NCBI RefSeq assembly: GCF_001577305.1
Contig: NZ_CP014518.1
Coordinates: 1,240,001-1,304,000, forward strand
Origin: Sinomonas atrocyanea
Lineage (GTDB): Bacteria > Actinomycetota > Actinomycetes > Actinomycetales > Micrococcaceae
Direction of reading: 5' to 3'
Length of the DNA stretch: 64,000 nt
The notes below the pieces were generated by a model. That model saw nothing but the letters and a program-made list of their open reading frames with translations, did no database searches and had not been told where the DNA came from. Numbering within the stretch: position 1 is the stretch's first letter; every line of letters starts with the position of its first letter. Both the position numbers and the translations under genes were made by a program. This document shows, piece after piece, positions 26,082-34,610 of this stretch.

Positions 26082-26438
26082 CTACTTCGGGGGCCCCTGC
26101 TTCGGCGGCAGCGACGCCGCGTAGTCGACCCCGATCCGCACCCAGCGGGCAAGGTCCTCGTCCGCGGCGACCGCGGCATCGTCCACGCGCAGCCAGCCGT
26201 CCATGGGCCTGCCGCGCATCACCGCGCGCTCCACTCCCGGATGGGCGCACAGCGCATCGCTCGCCGCCGGGTCGGCGCGCAGGAGCAGGCCGCCCCGCGC
26301 CGCCGCGCTTACGGCCATGTTCCCGCCGACGAGGAAGGCGAGGCCTCCGAACATCTGCTGCTCCGTGGCGCCGCGGGCGCCGTCGATCCCGGCCAGGACA
26401 GCGCGGATGCGGTCCGCCAGCTCGTTGCAGTACACCAC
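26082..26438 (-). CDS. TfoX N-terminal domain protein
   Basis: 118 residues. YCNELADRIRAVLAGIDGARGATEQQMFGGLAFLVGGNMAVSAAARGGLLLRAD is the TfoX/Sxy N-terminal domain found as a short stand-alone protein in many actinobacteria. GTG 26438 was chosen because family members start just before the helix NELADRIR; no strong ribosome site is seen, and GTG 26435 is equivalent. The competence role of Sxy is from gamma-proteobacteria and should not be assumed here. Confidence 0.8.
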   Translation of the reverse strand: MVYCNELADRIRAVLAGIDGARGATEQQMFGGLAFLVGGNMAVSAAARGGLLLRADPAASDALCAHPGVERAVMRGRPMDGWLRVDDAAVAADEDLARWVRIGVDYAASLPPKQGPPK

Positions 26439-26539
26439 GCGCCCATGGTCGCAGGGGGCTCGGCCGCGGACAATGGGTGACCGCGGCGGTTCCCGGGTAC
26501 GAGAACCAGCGTTTGGACGAGGCGACACAGGAGGACTAC

Positions 26540-27400
26540 ATGGCAACCACGGCAGCAGTGCTCGGGACCGGCATCATGGGCGCGGGGATGGCGAAGAACC
26601 TGGCGAAGGCGGGCTTCGACGTCGTCGTCTGGAACCGCAGCCATGACAAGGCCGCGGCGCTCGCGGACAGCGTCTCGCGCGTCGCCGAGAGCCCCGCGGA
26701 CGCGGTCTCCGGGGCCGACATCGTGGTGACGATGCTCTTCAACGAGGACGCGGTCGCCCAGGTCATGGGCGAGGCGCTGCCCGCCATGAAGGACGGCGCG
26801 GTGTGGGTACAGAGCGCCACCGTGGGCGTCGACGGGGTGCAGCGGCTCGCCGAGCAGGCCCGCGCCGGCGGGGTCGACTTCGTGGACGCCCCGGTCGTCG
26901 GCACGCGACAGCCCGCCGAGGACGGGAAGCTCGTGGTCGTGGCCGGCTGCCCGTCCGACCTGCGCGAGGCCGTCAGCCCCGTCTTCGACGCGGTCGGGGC
27001 GAAGACGGTGTGGGTCGGCGACCAGCCCGGCGACGGGCAGCGGCTCAAGCTCGTGATGAACTCCTGGGTGCTCACGATCGTGGGCGGCACGGCCCAGGCG
27101 ATCAGCCTCGCCCGCGGGCTGGGGATCGACCCGCAGCTCTTCCTCGACTCGATCGCGGGCGGCGGGACGGACAGCCCCTACGCCCAGCTGAAGGGCAAGG
27201 CCATGATCGCCGGCGAGTTCCCGCCCGCGTTCCCGCTCGACGGCGCCGCGAAGGACGCCGGGCTCATCGCCGACGCCCTGCGCGCCACCGGGGTGAGCCC
27301 CGAGCTGATGGACGCGCTGCGAGGCCGCTTCGAGGCGGGCATCGCCGCAGGCCACGGAGGCGAGGACATGGCCTCCGTCGTCGAGGCGTTCCGGCAGTAG
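26540..27400 (+). CDS. 3-hydroxyisobutyrate dehydrogenase-family oxidoreductase
   Basis: 286 residues. AAVLGTGIMGAGMAKNLAKAGFDVVVWNR is the NAD(P) Rossmann fold (GxGxMGxxMAxNL). FVDAPVVGTRQPAEDGKLVVVAGC is the substrate loop, and LKLVMNSWVLTIVGGTAQAISLARG contains the catalytic Lys of the beta-hydroxyacid dehydrogenase family. GACACAGGAGGAC lies before ATG 26540. Substrates range from 3-hydroxyisobutyrate to tartronate semialdehyde and succinic semialdehyde. There is no valine-catabolism gene next to it. Confidence 0.9.
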   Translation: MATTAAVLGTGIMGAGMAKNLAKAGFDVVVWNRSHDKAAALADSVSRVAESPADAVSGADIVVTMLFNEDAVAQVMGEALPAMKDGAVWVQSATVGVDGVQRLAEQARAGGVDFVDAPVVGTRQPAEDGKLVVVAGCPSDLREAVSPVFDAVGAKTVWVGDQPGDGQRLKLVMNSWVLTIVGGTAQAISLARGLGIDPQLFLDSIAGGGTDSPYAQLKGKAMIAGEFPPAFPLDGAAKDAGLIADALRATGVSPELMDALRGRFEAGIAAGHGGEDMASVVEAFRQ

Positions 27401-27401
27401 G

Positions 27402-27423
27402 CGCCCCCGGACGCCCGGGGGCG
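27402..27423. terminator. Bidirectional hairpin between convergent genes
   Basis: CGCCCCCGG and CCGGGGGCG pair perfectly (9 bp) around a 4-base loop, directly after the stop at 27400 and 9 bases before the stop of the convergent gene at 27432. Confidence 0.6.
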
Positions 27424-27431
27424 GCCCGGGC

Positions 27432-28100
27432 TCAGGACCGCGCCCTGCGGTAGGAGTGCTCGCGCAGGCGGCGCGTCCATCCGTACGTGCCGGCCGTGGG
27501 CAGCGGGCTGAGCAGGGGGTCGAAGCGCAGCTCGGTGTCCACGACCGCGCCGTCGGGGCCGAGGGCGGGCACCAGGTGCAGCGCGCCGAAGCGGTGCCAG
27601 CGGCCCAGCGGGGTGGCCCAGGAGAGCGCGAGGTTCCACGTCGCCGTGTCTTTGACCCGCCCGGGCGCCCCCGGGTCGGGGCCGAGCGTCCGCGCCCCGA
27701 TGAGGACCGGGCCGTGCGGACCCCGGTACGGCATGAGCGAGGTCAGGGCGGCGGCGCCCACCGTGCGGTGCGCCGTCAGGCAGAAGCGGCCGGGCACCCG
27801 CCAGCCCGTCGAGGCGAGCAGGAGGTCGGCGGCGCCGTCGTCCGTGGGGAAGCGCATCGCGAGCCCGAGGATGTCCGGCCAGCGCACCGGCAGGCCGAGC
27901 GAGCGGGACAGGCGCGCCGCCACCGTCCTCGAGGAGGGCGTGTCGAGGAAGGGGATGCCCGAGGCGCCCCCGGTGATCTCGAGCGTCCCGTTCATCGCAG
28001 CGCCCTGCGGGTGGATGGGGCGGTCCGGCCGGAGGGCCTTCACGGCGCCGAAGCCGGCGGCGAACAGGCGCCCGAAGGCGGTGGTCGGGTGGTGGGCCAT
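27432..28100 (-). CDS. Conserved actinobacterial protein of unknown function
   Basis: 222 residues. PTTAFGRLFAAGFGAVKALRPDRPIHPQGAAMNGTLEI, GIPFLDTPSSRTVAARLSRSLGLPVRWPDILGLAMRFP and LMPYRGPHGPVLIGARTL are strongly patterned, and I recall this type from Arthrobacter relatives, sometimes labelled phosphodiesterase without evidence that I know of. It has no signal peptide or metal-dependent phosphodiesterase motif. The fold is probably beta-rich. Divergent from the DJ-1 gene. Confidence 0.7.
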   Translation of the reverse strand: MAHHPTTAFGRLFAAGFGAVKALRPDRPIHPQGAAMNGTLEITGGASGIPFLDTPSSRTVAARLSRSLGLPVRWPDILGLAMRFPTDDGAADLLLASTGWRVPGRFCLTAHRTVGAAALTSLMPYRGPHGPVLIGARTLGPDPGAPGRVKDTATWNLALSWATPLGRWHRFGALHLVPALGPDGAVVDTELRFDPLLSPLPTAGTYGWTRRLREHSYRRARS

Positions 28101-28205
28101 GGCAGCGTCCCTCTCGGATCGGTGGGGCGGCGGAGCCGGTGGGTCACTCGGCCACCGTCTGGGTAATACCCACCGGCATCCCAGCAACCGAGACGTGGAG
28201 GAAGA

Positions 28206-28919
28206 ATGAGCAGGATCTTGATGATCGTCACCGGCGCCACAGAGCTCCGCCTCGCCGACGGCACCTCGCACCCCACCGGCTTCTGGGCCGAGGAACTCGC
28301 CACCGCCCGCCGCGAACTGACCCGGGCCGGCCACTCCGTCGTGATCGCGACGCCGGACGGCGTGACCCCCACCCCGGATGCGGTCAGCCTCGACGCCGAG
28401 CAGGTCGGCTCCCAGGAGAAGGCCGACGACCTCGCAGCCTACCTCCGCGAGATCTCCGGGGAGCTGGAGGCCGCGGTGCCCATCTCCTCGGTGGACGCCT
28501 CCGAGTTCGACGCCGTGGTGCTCCCCGGCGGCCACGGCCCCATGACCGACCTCGCCTTCGACCCGCACACCGGCCGCGTGCTCGCCGCGGCGGACGCGGC
28601 CGGCACGGTCATCGCCCCGTTCTGCCACGGTCCGGCAGCCCTCCTGGCCGCCAAGGCCGAGGACGGCACCAACGTGTTCGCCGGGCGGCGGGTGACGGCG
28701 TTCACCGACGAGGAGGAGCGCACGGGCGGCACGGGTGAGAAGACCCCGTGGTGGGTCGAGTCCGCGCTGCGGGACGCCGGCCTCGAGGTCGAGACGGCGC
28801 CGGCCTGGAGCGACCACGTGGTCGTGGACGGGAACCTCATCTCGGGCCAGAACCCCCAGTCGAGCGCGTCCGTGGCCCGCGAGGTCATCGAGGCCCTCGG
28901 GCGCGGCACCGCCGGCTGA
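28206..28919 (+). CDS. DJ-1/PfpI family type 1 glutamine amidotransferase-like protein
   Basis: 237 residues. ILMIVTGATELRLADGTSHPTGFWAEELATARREL opens the fold. EFDAVVLPGGHGPMTDLAFD and TVIAPFCHGPAALLAAKAEDG contain the conserved Cys nucleophile elbow (FCHGPAAL). FTDEEERTGGTGEKTPWWVESALRDAG fits the Hsp31/YDR533C-like branch with deglycase, glyoxalase or chaperone activities. Cytosolic, probably carbonyl-stress protection. AAGAATG context at the start; a strong terminator follows. Confidence 0.88.
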   Translation: MSRILMIVTGATELRLADGTSHPTGFWAEELATARRELTRAGHSVVIATPDGVTPTPDAVSLDAEQVGSQEKADDLAAYLREISGELEAAVPISSVDASEFDAVVLPGGHGPMTDLAFDPHTGRVLAAADAAGTVIAPFCHGPAALLAAKAEDGTNVFAGRRVTAFTDEEERTGGTGEKTPWWVESALRDAGLEVETAPAWSDHVVVDGNLISGQNPQSSASVAREVIEALGRGTAG

Positions 28920-28923
28920 GGTT

Positions 28924-28970
28924 CCGGGCGCGCCCCGCCGCCCGCGCGGCGCTTGGCGGGGCGCGCCCGG
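28924..28970 (+). terminator. Strong GC terminator of the DJ-1 gene
   Basis: CCGGGCGCGCCCCGCC (28924-28939) and its exact complement (28955-28970) give a 16-bp perfect stem with a 15-base loop, five bases after the stop. No U-tract. Confidence 0.7.
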
Positions 28971-29016
28971 CCTGCTTGACTGCCAGCAGCACACCCGTCC
29001 CGCCGAAGGAGTCCGC

Positions 29017-30138
29017 ATGCCCGCCACCCGCCCCATCCGCGGCGCCGTCCTCAACAGCATGGGCGCCGAACCGCCCTACGCGGACTCGCGCCCCATCACC
29101 GTGGACGAGCTCGAGCTGGAGGGCCCCGGCCCCGGCGAGCTCATGGTCCGGATCGAGGCGGCCGGGCTGTGCCACTCGGACCTGTCCGTGGTCAACGGCT
29201 CGCGCCCCCGCCCGCTGCCCATGCTCCTGGGGCACGAGGCCGCCGGGATCGTGGAGGAGGTGGGCGACGGCGTCGAGTCCGTGCGCCCGGGGCAGCGCGT
29301 GGTCATGACGTTCCTGCCGCGCTGCGGCGAATGCGCCGCGTGCGCCACCGAGGGCAGGCTGCCCTGTGAGCGGGGCAGTGCGGCCAACGCGGCCGGCACC
29401 CTGCTCACCGGCGCGCGCCGGCTCACGCGCGCGGGGGAGACGGTCCAGCACCATCTGGGGGTCTCCGGCTTCGCGACCCACGCCGTGGTCGACGAGCGCT
29501 CCGTGGTCCCGGTCGGCGACGACGTCCCGCCGCACGTCGCCGCGCTGCTCGGCTGCGCCGTGCTCACCGGCGGCGGCGCGCTGCTGAACGCGGGCAGGAT
29601 CACGCCCGAGACGACGGTGGCCGTGGTGGGGCTCGGGGGAGTGGGCATGGCGGGGCTGCTCACGGCGCTCGCGACGGGGTGCCGGGTCGTGGCGGTGGAC
29701 GCGCAGGAGTCCAAGCTCGCCACTGCCCGCGAGTGGGGCGCGGCGGAGGCCCTCACGCCGGCCGAGGCGATGGAGCAGGGCGTGGAGGCCGACGTGGTCC
29801 TCGAGGCGGTGGGGCACCCCCGCGCGTTCGAGACCGCCTACCGGCTCCTCGGCCTCGGCGGCACGCTCGTGACCGTCGGGCTGCCGGCCCCCGGCGCGAC
29901 CGCTCAGATCGAGCCGCTGCAGCTCACCGCCAAGGCCCAGACGGTGGTGGGCAGCTACCTCGGCTCGGCGGTGCCGAAGCGGGACGTGCCCGCGTTCGAG
30001 CGGCTCTGGCGCGAGGGCCGGCTCCCGCTCGAGCGGCTCGTCTCGCGCCGGATCGGCCTCGAGGAGATCAACGAGGGCATGGATGCGCTCGCCTCGGGCT
30101 CGGTGATCCGCCAGGTCGTGACGTTCGACGGCGCGTAG
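29017..30138 (+). CDS. Zinc-dependent alcohol dehydrogenase (class III-like MDR)
   Basis: 373 residues. VRIEAAGLCHSDLSVVNGSRPRPLPMLLGHEAAGIVEEVG carries catalytic Zn ligands Cys and GHE. FLPRCGECAACATEGRLPCERG is the structural zinc lobe (C-x2-C-x2-C-x7-C form slightly altered). VAVVGLGGVGMAGLLTALATGCRVVAVDAQESKL is the NAD(P) Rossmann fold. GAAGGA precedes ATG 29017. It should oxidise alcohols or reduce aldehydes; the substrate is not evident. Single-gene unit downstream of the DJ-1 terminator. Confidence 0.9.
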   Translation: MPATRPIRGAVLNSMGAEPPYADSRPITVDELELEGPGPGELMVRIEAAGLCHSDLSVVNGSRPRPLPMLLGHEAAGIVEEVGDGVESVRPGQRVVMTFLPRCGECAACATEGRLPCERGSAANAAGTLLTGARRLTRAGETVQHHLGVSGFATHAVVDERSVVPVGDDVPPHVAALLGCAVLTGGGALLNAGRITPETTVAVVGLGGVGMAGLLTALATGCRVVAVDAQESKLATAREWGAAEALTPAEAMEQGVEADVVLEAVGHPRAFETAYRLLGLGGTLVTVGLPAPGATAQIEPLQLTAKAQTVVGSYLGSAVPKRDVPAFERLWREGRLPLERLVSRRIGLEEINEGMDALASGSVIRQVVTFDGA

Positions 30139-30177
30139 CCGCCCCCGCGCGGACCTCGCCCGGGCCCCGGCTCCGGG

Positions 30178-31704
30178 TCAGGCGTGGGCGTCGAGGAACT
30201 TGGCCCAGTCGCGCCGGAACCGGGCGCGGGCCTCGGCGGCGCGCTGCTCCTCGAGTGCGTGCAGGCGCCCGAAGCTGAACGCGCTCTCCCCGCTGGCCTG
30301 GGCGGCGGCCGCGAGCTCGAGCAGGTGGGCCCGGCTCACCACCGTGTCCTGCAGCTCGCCGAGCGTGTCCTGGATCCGCTCGGCGGACGCCGCGAGCCTG
30401 CTGGCGCGCTTTCCGAGGACGGGCTCGGCCGCCTCTCCCGCATAGCGCAGCCGCTTGGCGCTCTTGCGCACCTCGTGGAGGGCCGCCTCGAGCGCGGTGA
30501 CGTCCGCGGCCTCGGCGCCGTCGAGGTCCTCGGCGACCCGGACGGCGTCCTGCAGGCGCCGGACGTCCCTCGCGAGCCGGCGGGCCACCGCCTTCCGTGC
30601 CGTCTTCCGGCCGCGGTCGGTGAGCGGGGGCGCGTCGAGGAAGGCGTCGAGCGAGTCGAGGAGGCGGAGGTAGCGCTCGCTGTCCAAGGCGACCAGGCCG
30701 GCGTCGTGCGCCTGCCGGTAGCGGAAGTCCGACTCCTCCTCGATCCGCGCCAGGACCGGGCCGAGCAGCAGGGCGGCCGGCTGGGAGGCCGCCAGATCGG
30801 CCAGCCGCGCGCGCATGACCTCGACGTCCCGGGCCCCTCCGACCGTGCCCGCGAGCCACTGGAGCTCGTCGCGGAGCCGGTTCGCGGCGTCCGCGTCGAC
30901 GAACTTCCGGAACGAGGCGAGGGCCGAGCGCATGCGGCGGGCGCTGACGCGCAGCTGGTGCACCGCGTCGGGGGCGTCCAGGCGGACGCCGGGGTCACGG
31001 GCCAGGAGCTCCTCGGCGTGCTGGCGGAGGTAGGCCAGGAGCACGACGCCGGCCTCCCCCTTCCGCTCGGGCGTCGCCTGCTGTGGGGCGGCGTGCTGGA
31101 GCGCGGGCCCGAGGGCGCGGACGAGCTTGGAGGGGAGCGCGGCGGGGTGGATGCCGGCGGCGGCGAACAGCTCGTCGGCCGCCTCGAGCAGGTCCTCGGA
31201 GCCCGTGACGAGTTCGAGCTCCCATTCGCGCCACCGCTGCCCGGGGCCGATGCCCGGCGGGACCTGGGACTCGACATGGTCGTCGCTGAACTCGGCCAGG
31301 GCATGGCCGGCGGCGTCGAAGAGCTCGGTGGCGGTGCGGCGGGTGGACAGGCGTGCGATCGGCACGAGTCCGGCGCCGCGGGTGTGGGCGGCGACGAGGT
31401 TCCTGAGCCGGTCCGGGACGGTTGCGGTGTCCAGGCGCAGGGGCTCGTGGATCTCCTGCCGGGCGCCCGAGGCGGCCGGGAGCTTGAGGTGCCAGCCGGC
31501 GTCCGGGCCGCCGGTGCGGCGGCGCAGGGTGATCCGGTGCCGGGCCAGGGCGAAGTCCTGGGTGTCGAAGTACACGGCATCGAGCTGGCGGGTCTGGGGC
31601 GTGCCGATCCGGTCGACGCCGGGGAGCCCGGCGAGGTCGGGGACAGGGGTGTCCGTCTCGACGCTGTACTTGCGTTCTACCTCGAGGGCGTCCTGGCCGG
31701 CCAT
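30178..31704 (-). CDS. CYTH and CHAD domain protein
   Basis: 508 residues. The N-terminal CYTH/triphosphate tunnel domain (about 1-205) starts with LEVERKYSVE (ExExK motif) and has YFDTQDFALARHRITLRRRTGGPDAGWHLKLP. The C-terminal CHAD helical domain (about 220-505) has AVHQLRVSARRMRSALASFRKFVD and ALHEVRKSAKRLRYAGEAAEPVLGKRASRLAASAERIQDTLGELQD, including conserved His and basic residues that bind polyphosphate. It probably hydrolyses inorganic triphosphate or acts at polyphosphate granules. Next to the unknown gene at 31714 (9-base gap). Confidence 0.92.
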   Translation of the reverse strand: MAGQDALEVERKYSVETDTPVPDLAGLPGVDRIGTPQTRQLDAVYFDTQDFALARHRITLRRRTGGPDAGWHLKLPAASGARQEIHEPLRLDTATVPDRLRNLVAAHTRGAGLVPIARLSTRRTATELFDAAGHALAEFSDDHVESQVPPGIGPGQRWREWELELVTGSEDLLEAADELFAAAGIHPAALPSKLVRALGPALQHAAPQQATPERKGEAGVVLLAYLRQHAEELLARDPGVRLDAPDAVHQLRVSARRMRSALASFRKFVDADAANRLRDELQWLAGTVGGARDVEVMRARLADLAASQPAALLLGPVLARIEEESDFRYRQAHDAGLVALDSERYLRLLDSLDAFLDAPPLTDRGRKTARKAVARRLARDVRRLQDAVRVAEDLDGAEAADVTALEAALHEVRKSAKRLRYAGEAAEPVLGKRASRLAASAERIQDTLGELQDTVVSRAHLLELAAAAQASGESAFSFGRLHALEEQRAAEARARFRRDWAKFLDAHA

Positions 31705-31713
31705 GCGCCCAGC

Positions 31714-32142
31714 CTACGGGGAGGCGGCAGGCAGCGCACCGGGCGCGGCCGGAGGAACGGGGCCGGTGGCCGCGCAGGCCGCCGCGATCCCGGGGGCGAC
31801 CGCCCGGAAGACGGTGGTGCCCCCGGGCATGACCATGGAGGCGAGGAACTCCTCGTCGAAGGTGGTGATCCCCGCGTCGACCGCGTCGAGCTTGGCGCGG
31901 ATGAGCGCGGAGAGCTGGCGCCACCCGCGCCGGGCGGACTCCTGGGCGCGGGGCAGATCAGAGGACGCGGCCGGGAGGGCCAGGAGGAAGTGGCGGCCTC
32001 CCGAACGGAAGGTGATCCTGGTCTTCCCGCGCTCGGAGGCGAACCGGATCCCGGTGGCCCCGGCGGCGGCGAGCATCGCCTGGATCTCGGCCTGGGAGGC
32101 CGAGCAGGTGACGGAGGCCCCGCGGATGTAGTTGCTTCTCAT
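31714..32142 (-). CDS. Conserved unknown protein, family shared with phage and actinobacterial chromosomes
   Basis: 142 residues. CSASQAEIQAMLAAAGATGIRFASERGKTRITFRSGGRHFLLALP followed by ARRGWRQLSALIRAKLDAVDAGITTFDEEFLASMVMPGGTTVFRAVAPGIAAA is a pattern I know from uncharacterised proteins encoded by phages and scattered bacterial chromosomes. The block RWRALxLxxKAKLExVExGIxTFEEEFLA is nearly invariant in that set. No catalytic motif stands out. It ends nine bases before the CYTH-CHAD gene, so the two may be co-transcribed. The C-terminal 20 residues are Ala/Pro-rich. Confidence 0.75.
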   Translation of the reverse strand: MRSNYIRGASVTCSASQAEIQAMLAAAGATGIRFASERGKTRITFRSGGRHFLLALPAASSDLPRAQESARRGWRQLSALIRAKLDAVDAGITTFDEEFLASMVMPGGTTVFRAVAPGIAAACAATGPVPPAAPGALPAASP

Positions 32143-32248
32143 GGCTCGGAGTGCTCCCGAGGGCCTGCCCAGGTTCCGGGCGGCAATGTCGCAGCCTGCA
32201 CATTCGGCACCGCGCTGGAATGCGGTCTGCGCGCTGCAGGGTGGGACA

Positions 32249-33256
32249 TCACGCGCGCCGGTACTGGGCGGTGATGGGGCACTCGAACGGATCGCGGGCG
32301 GCGAGCCCGACCCGGTTGAGGTAGGCGATGACGATCCCGTAGGAGCGCCACAGGGTCGTCTCGGTGTAGGGGACCGCGAGGGTGCGGCACTGGTCGCGGA
32401 CGATCCTGCGTGCCCGGCCCAGATGGGGCCGGGGCATGCTGGGGAAGAGGTGGTGCTCGACCTGGTAGTTCAGGCCGCCCATGAGCCACGTGGCCCACCA
32501 ACCGCCGGAGATGTTGCGGGAGGTGCGGACCTGCTTGCTGAAGAAGTCGAGCCTCGCCTCGCGGGCGATCACCGGCATCCCCTTGTGGTTGGGGGCGAAG
32601 GTGGCGCCCATGTAGAGGCCGAAGACGGCGAGCTGGACGCCGAGGAACGCGAAGGCCATGCCGACGGGGAGGAGCCAGAAGAGCGGGACCAGCAGGATGC
32701 CGAACCGCAGCGTCAGGAGGCCGAGCTCAGCCCACCGTCCGCGGACGGGGCCGCGGGAGACCAGGTGGCGGAAGCTGAGGAAATGGAGGTTGAGGCCCTC
32801 GAGCGTCAGCAGGGGGAAGAACAGCCAGCCCTGGTGCCGCGTGATGACTCTGCGCAGGCCGCGGGCCTGGGACGCGTCCTCCTCGACGAACGAGATGGTG
32901 TCCACCTCGATGTCCGGGTCGCGGCCCACCCGGTTCGGGTTGGCGTGGTGCCGGGAGTGCTTCGAGTCCCACCACGAGTAGCTCATCCCGACGACGGCCG
33001 CGAGTGCACGGGCGAGCCTGTCGTTGGCGGGCCCCGTGGAGAGGATCTGCCGGTGGGCGGCCTCGTGGGCCATGAAGGCGACCTGGGTGAAGAGGATCCC
33101 CAGCCCTGCGGCGATGAGGAGCTGGAACCAGCTCTGGCCGAGGAGGAAGGAGCCGGTGAGGAAGCCGCCGAGAACGGTGAGGAGTGCCGCACCGAGGAGC
33201 GAATAGAACCACGGCGTACGCCGCAGCAGTCCGTCCTCGCGCACCTTCTGGGCCAC
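32249..33256 (-). CDS. Membrane fatty acid (acyl) desaturase
   Basis: 335 residues from GTG 33256. The three His boxes are HEAAHRQ, HSRHHANPNR and QVEHHLFP, and four hydrophobic segments fit a membrane di-iron desaturase of the acyl-lipid type. Reading upstream in frame from the GTG gives GTETFPPLTKAYLQ and further residues to 33352 that resemble the start of other actinobacterial desaturases, but no ATG, GTG or TTG occurs there. The nearest usable codon with an AAGG four bases upstream is CTG at 33350-33352 (367 residues). The coordinates given are the conservative call. Confidence 0.9.
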   Translation of the reverse strand: MAQKVREDGLLRRTPWFYSLLGAALLTVLGGFLTGSFLLGQSWFQLLIAAGLGILFTQVAFMAHEAAHRQILSTGPANDRLARALAAVVGMSYSWWDSKHSRHHANPNRVGRDPDIEVDTISFVEEDASQARGLRRVITRHQGWLFFPLLTLEGLNLHFLSFRHLVSRGPVRGRWAELGLLTLRFGILLVPLFWLLPVGMAFAFLGVQLAVFGLYMGATFAPNHKGMPVIAREARLDFFSKQVRTSRNISGGWWATWLMGGLNYQVEHHLFPSMPRPHLGRARRIVRDQCRTLAVPYTETTLWRSYGIVIAYLNRVGLAARDPFECPITAQYRRA

Positions 33257-33397
33257 CTGGAGGTAGGCCTTGGTCAGCGGCGGGAAGGTCTCGGTGCCCG
33301 CGTGGGGCGCACGAGTCGAGGGGACTGCGGGGCTGGAAACTGTGGTTATCAGGAGACCTTCAGGTGGGGGGAGGTGCTGGGGGTGGAAACGATGCCT

Positions 33398-33428
33398 GCG
33401 GGCGGGCCGCCGGTGGGGGCCCGCCCGC
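33398..33428 (-). terminator. Terminator of the cold-shock gene
   Basis: GCGGGCGGGCC (33398-33408) and GGCCCGCCCGC (33418-33428) form a perfect 11-bp stem with a 9-base loop, 14 bases past the cspA stop on the minus strand. It separates cspA from the desaturase gene. Confidence 0.65.
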
Positions 33429-33441
33429 GGCGTCGTTCAGA

Positions 33442-33645
33442 TCAGAGGGCGCGGATGTTCGCAGCCTGGGGGCCCTTGGGGCCGCGCTCGGAATCGAACT
33501 CGACGCGCTGGCCCTCTTCGAGGGAGCGGTAGCCGGACGAGTTGATGGCGCTGTAGTGGGCGAAGACGTCGGGAGTGCCGTCTTCAGGCGCGATGAAGCC
33601 GAAGCCCTTTTCGGAGTTGAACCATTTCACGGTGCCAGTGGCCAT
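33442..33645 (-). CDS. cspA: Cold-shock protein CspA-type
   Basis: 67 residues. MATGTVKWFNSEKGFGFIAPEDGTPDVFAHYSAI holds RNP1 (KGFGFI) and RNP2 (VFAHYSAI) of the cold-shock OB fold. It binds single-stranded RNA/DNA and acts as an RNA chaperone. GAAAGG precedes the ATG. About 230 untranslated bases upstream could give the long leader typical of temperature-regulated csp mRNAs. Next to the desaturase gene, another cold-adaptation function. Confidence 0.95.
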   Translation of the reverse strand: MATGTVKWFNSEKGFGFIAPEDGTPDVFAHYSAINSSGYRSLEEGQRVEFDSERGPKGPQAANIRAL

Positions 33646-33878
33646 GTTGCTTTCCTTCTGTGTGGATGTGACCCCTGTGCAGGGGCCGGTTGCCGGGCCG
33701 ACGACGTCGGCGCGGACAGCTGTGGTGGTGAGGGGAATGATGTGCGAGGCGCTGTGCGCGGTGCGGGCGGCCACACGGGGCCGCGGCCCGGCGGCCGAAG
33801 GCCTGGCAGCAAGAAGTCTGAAGGGGCCCTCAACCTGAGGGCGGTGACCAGCCGCTCTTCTGACAGCTGGCGTTTGTA
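33646..33878 (-). other. Upstream region of cspA
   Basis: 233 bases between cspA and the start-side neighbour's stop. No gene is apparent. The length fits a csp leader plus promoter, and the interval is less GC-rich near 33870-33890 (TGTATCACTCTACAGG), but I could not define a promoter with confidence. Confidence 0.4.
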
Positions 33879-34607
33879 TCACTCTACAGGTTTCCCGGCC
33901 CTGTGTCCCGTCAGCCCCAGAAGGGCGATGCCGACGGCGGCGATCCACACCCACAGGAGCGGTCCGTAGACCGCGTAGAGGGCGGTGACGGCGAACCGCA
34001 GCACCTCGCTCGCCAGGCCGAGCGCCCCGGTCGCGATCCCGAGCCAGCCGATCCAGCCGGGGAGCGGGCCCCGGACCATCGGCAGGCTGATGAGGAGCAC
34101 GCCCAGCGGAGTGAGGGTCCCGGCGAGGGCGACGGTGTTGTTCTCGGCCACGAGCGCCTCCGCGGCCGCAGCGAAGGCCGGCCGCGCGGCGTCGTCGGCG
34201 GCGGACCACGCATCGCTGAGGGTGACGAGGGAGAGGCTGCCCACGCTCGAGGTCGGCACCGCGAGCAGCGCCGTCCACGATGCCGCGCCCACCGCGAAGC
34301 CCAGCAGCGCGAGGCTCGGGTTCGTGGGCAGGAGGGCGACCAGGAGCGCGGCGAACACCACGAGCCCGAACAGCGACGGGACGAGCCAGAGCAGCTGCTG
34401 GGCGATGTAGGAGGCCTTGTGCCCGGCGATGAAGCGCAGCGTCGCCTCGCCGCCCGAGACTGGGGGCGCGTCCACGGTGTAGAGGGCGAGCGCGGCCAGG
34501 TCGAAGAGCACGAGCAGGAGCGCGGCGACGCCCGCGACCCGGTAGAGGGGAATCCAGGAGAGGGAGGCCCACCAGGCGCGGGCACTGGGCTGGGCTGGCG
34601 CCGTCAT
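33879..34607 (-). CDS. DUF4386-like membrane protein
   Basis: 242 residues with about six hydrophobic helices (LYRVAGVAALLLVLFDLAALALYTV, AQQLLWLVPSLFGLVVFAALLVALL, LGVLLISLPMV, WIAAVGIALLGLTG). The general pattern fits DUF4386/MauE-free small integral membrane proteins. No pore, transport or catalytic motif is visible. Divergent from the membrane protein at 34725, sharing a symmetric promoter-like region. Confidence 0.65.
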   Translation of the reverse strand: MTAPAQPSARAWWASLSWIPLYRVAGVAALLLVLFDLAALALYTVDAPPVSGGEATLRFIAGHKASYIAQQLLWLVPSLFGLVVFAALLVALLPTNPSLALLGFAVGAASWTALLAVPTSSVGSLSLVTLSDAWSAADDAARPAFAAAAEALVAENNTVALAGTLTPLGVLLISLPMVRGPLPGWIGWLGIATGALGLASEVLRFAVTALYAVYGPLLWVWIAAVGIALLGLTGHRAGKPVE

Positions 34608-34610
34608 GCT

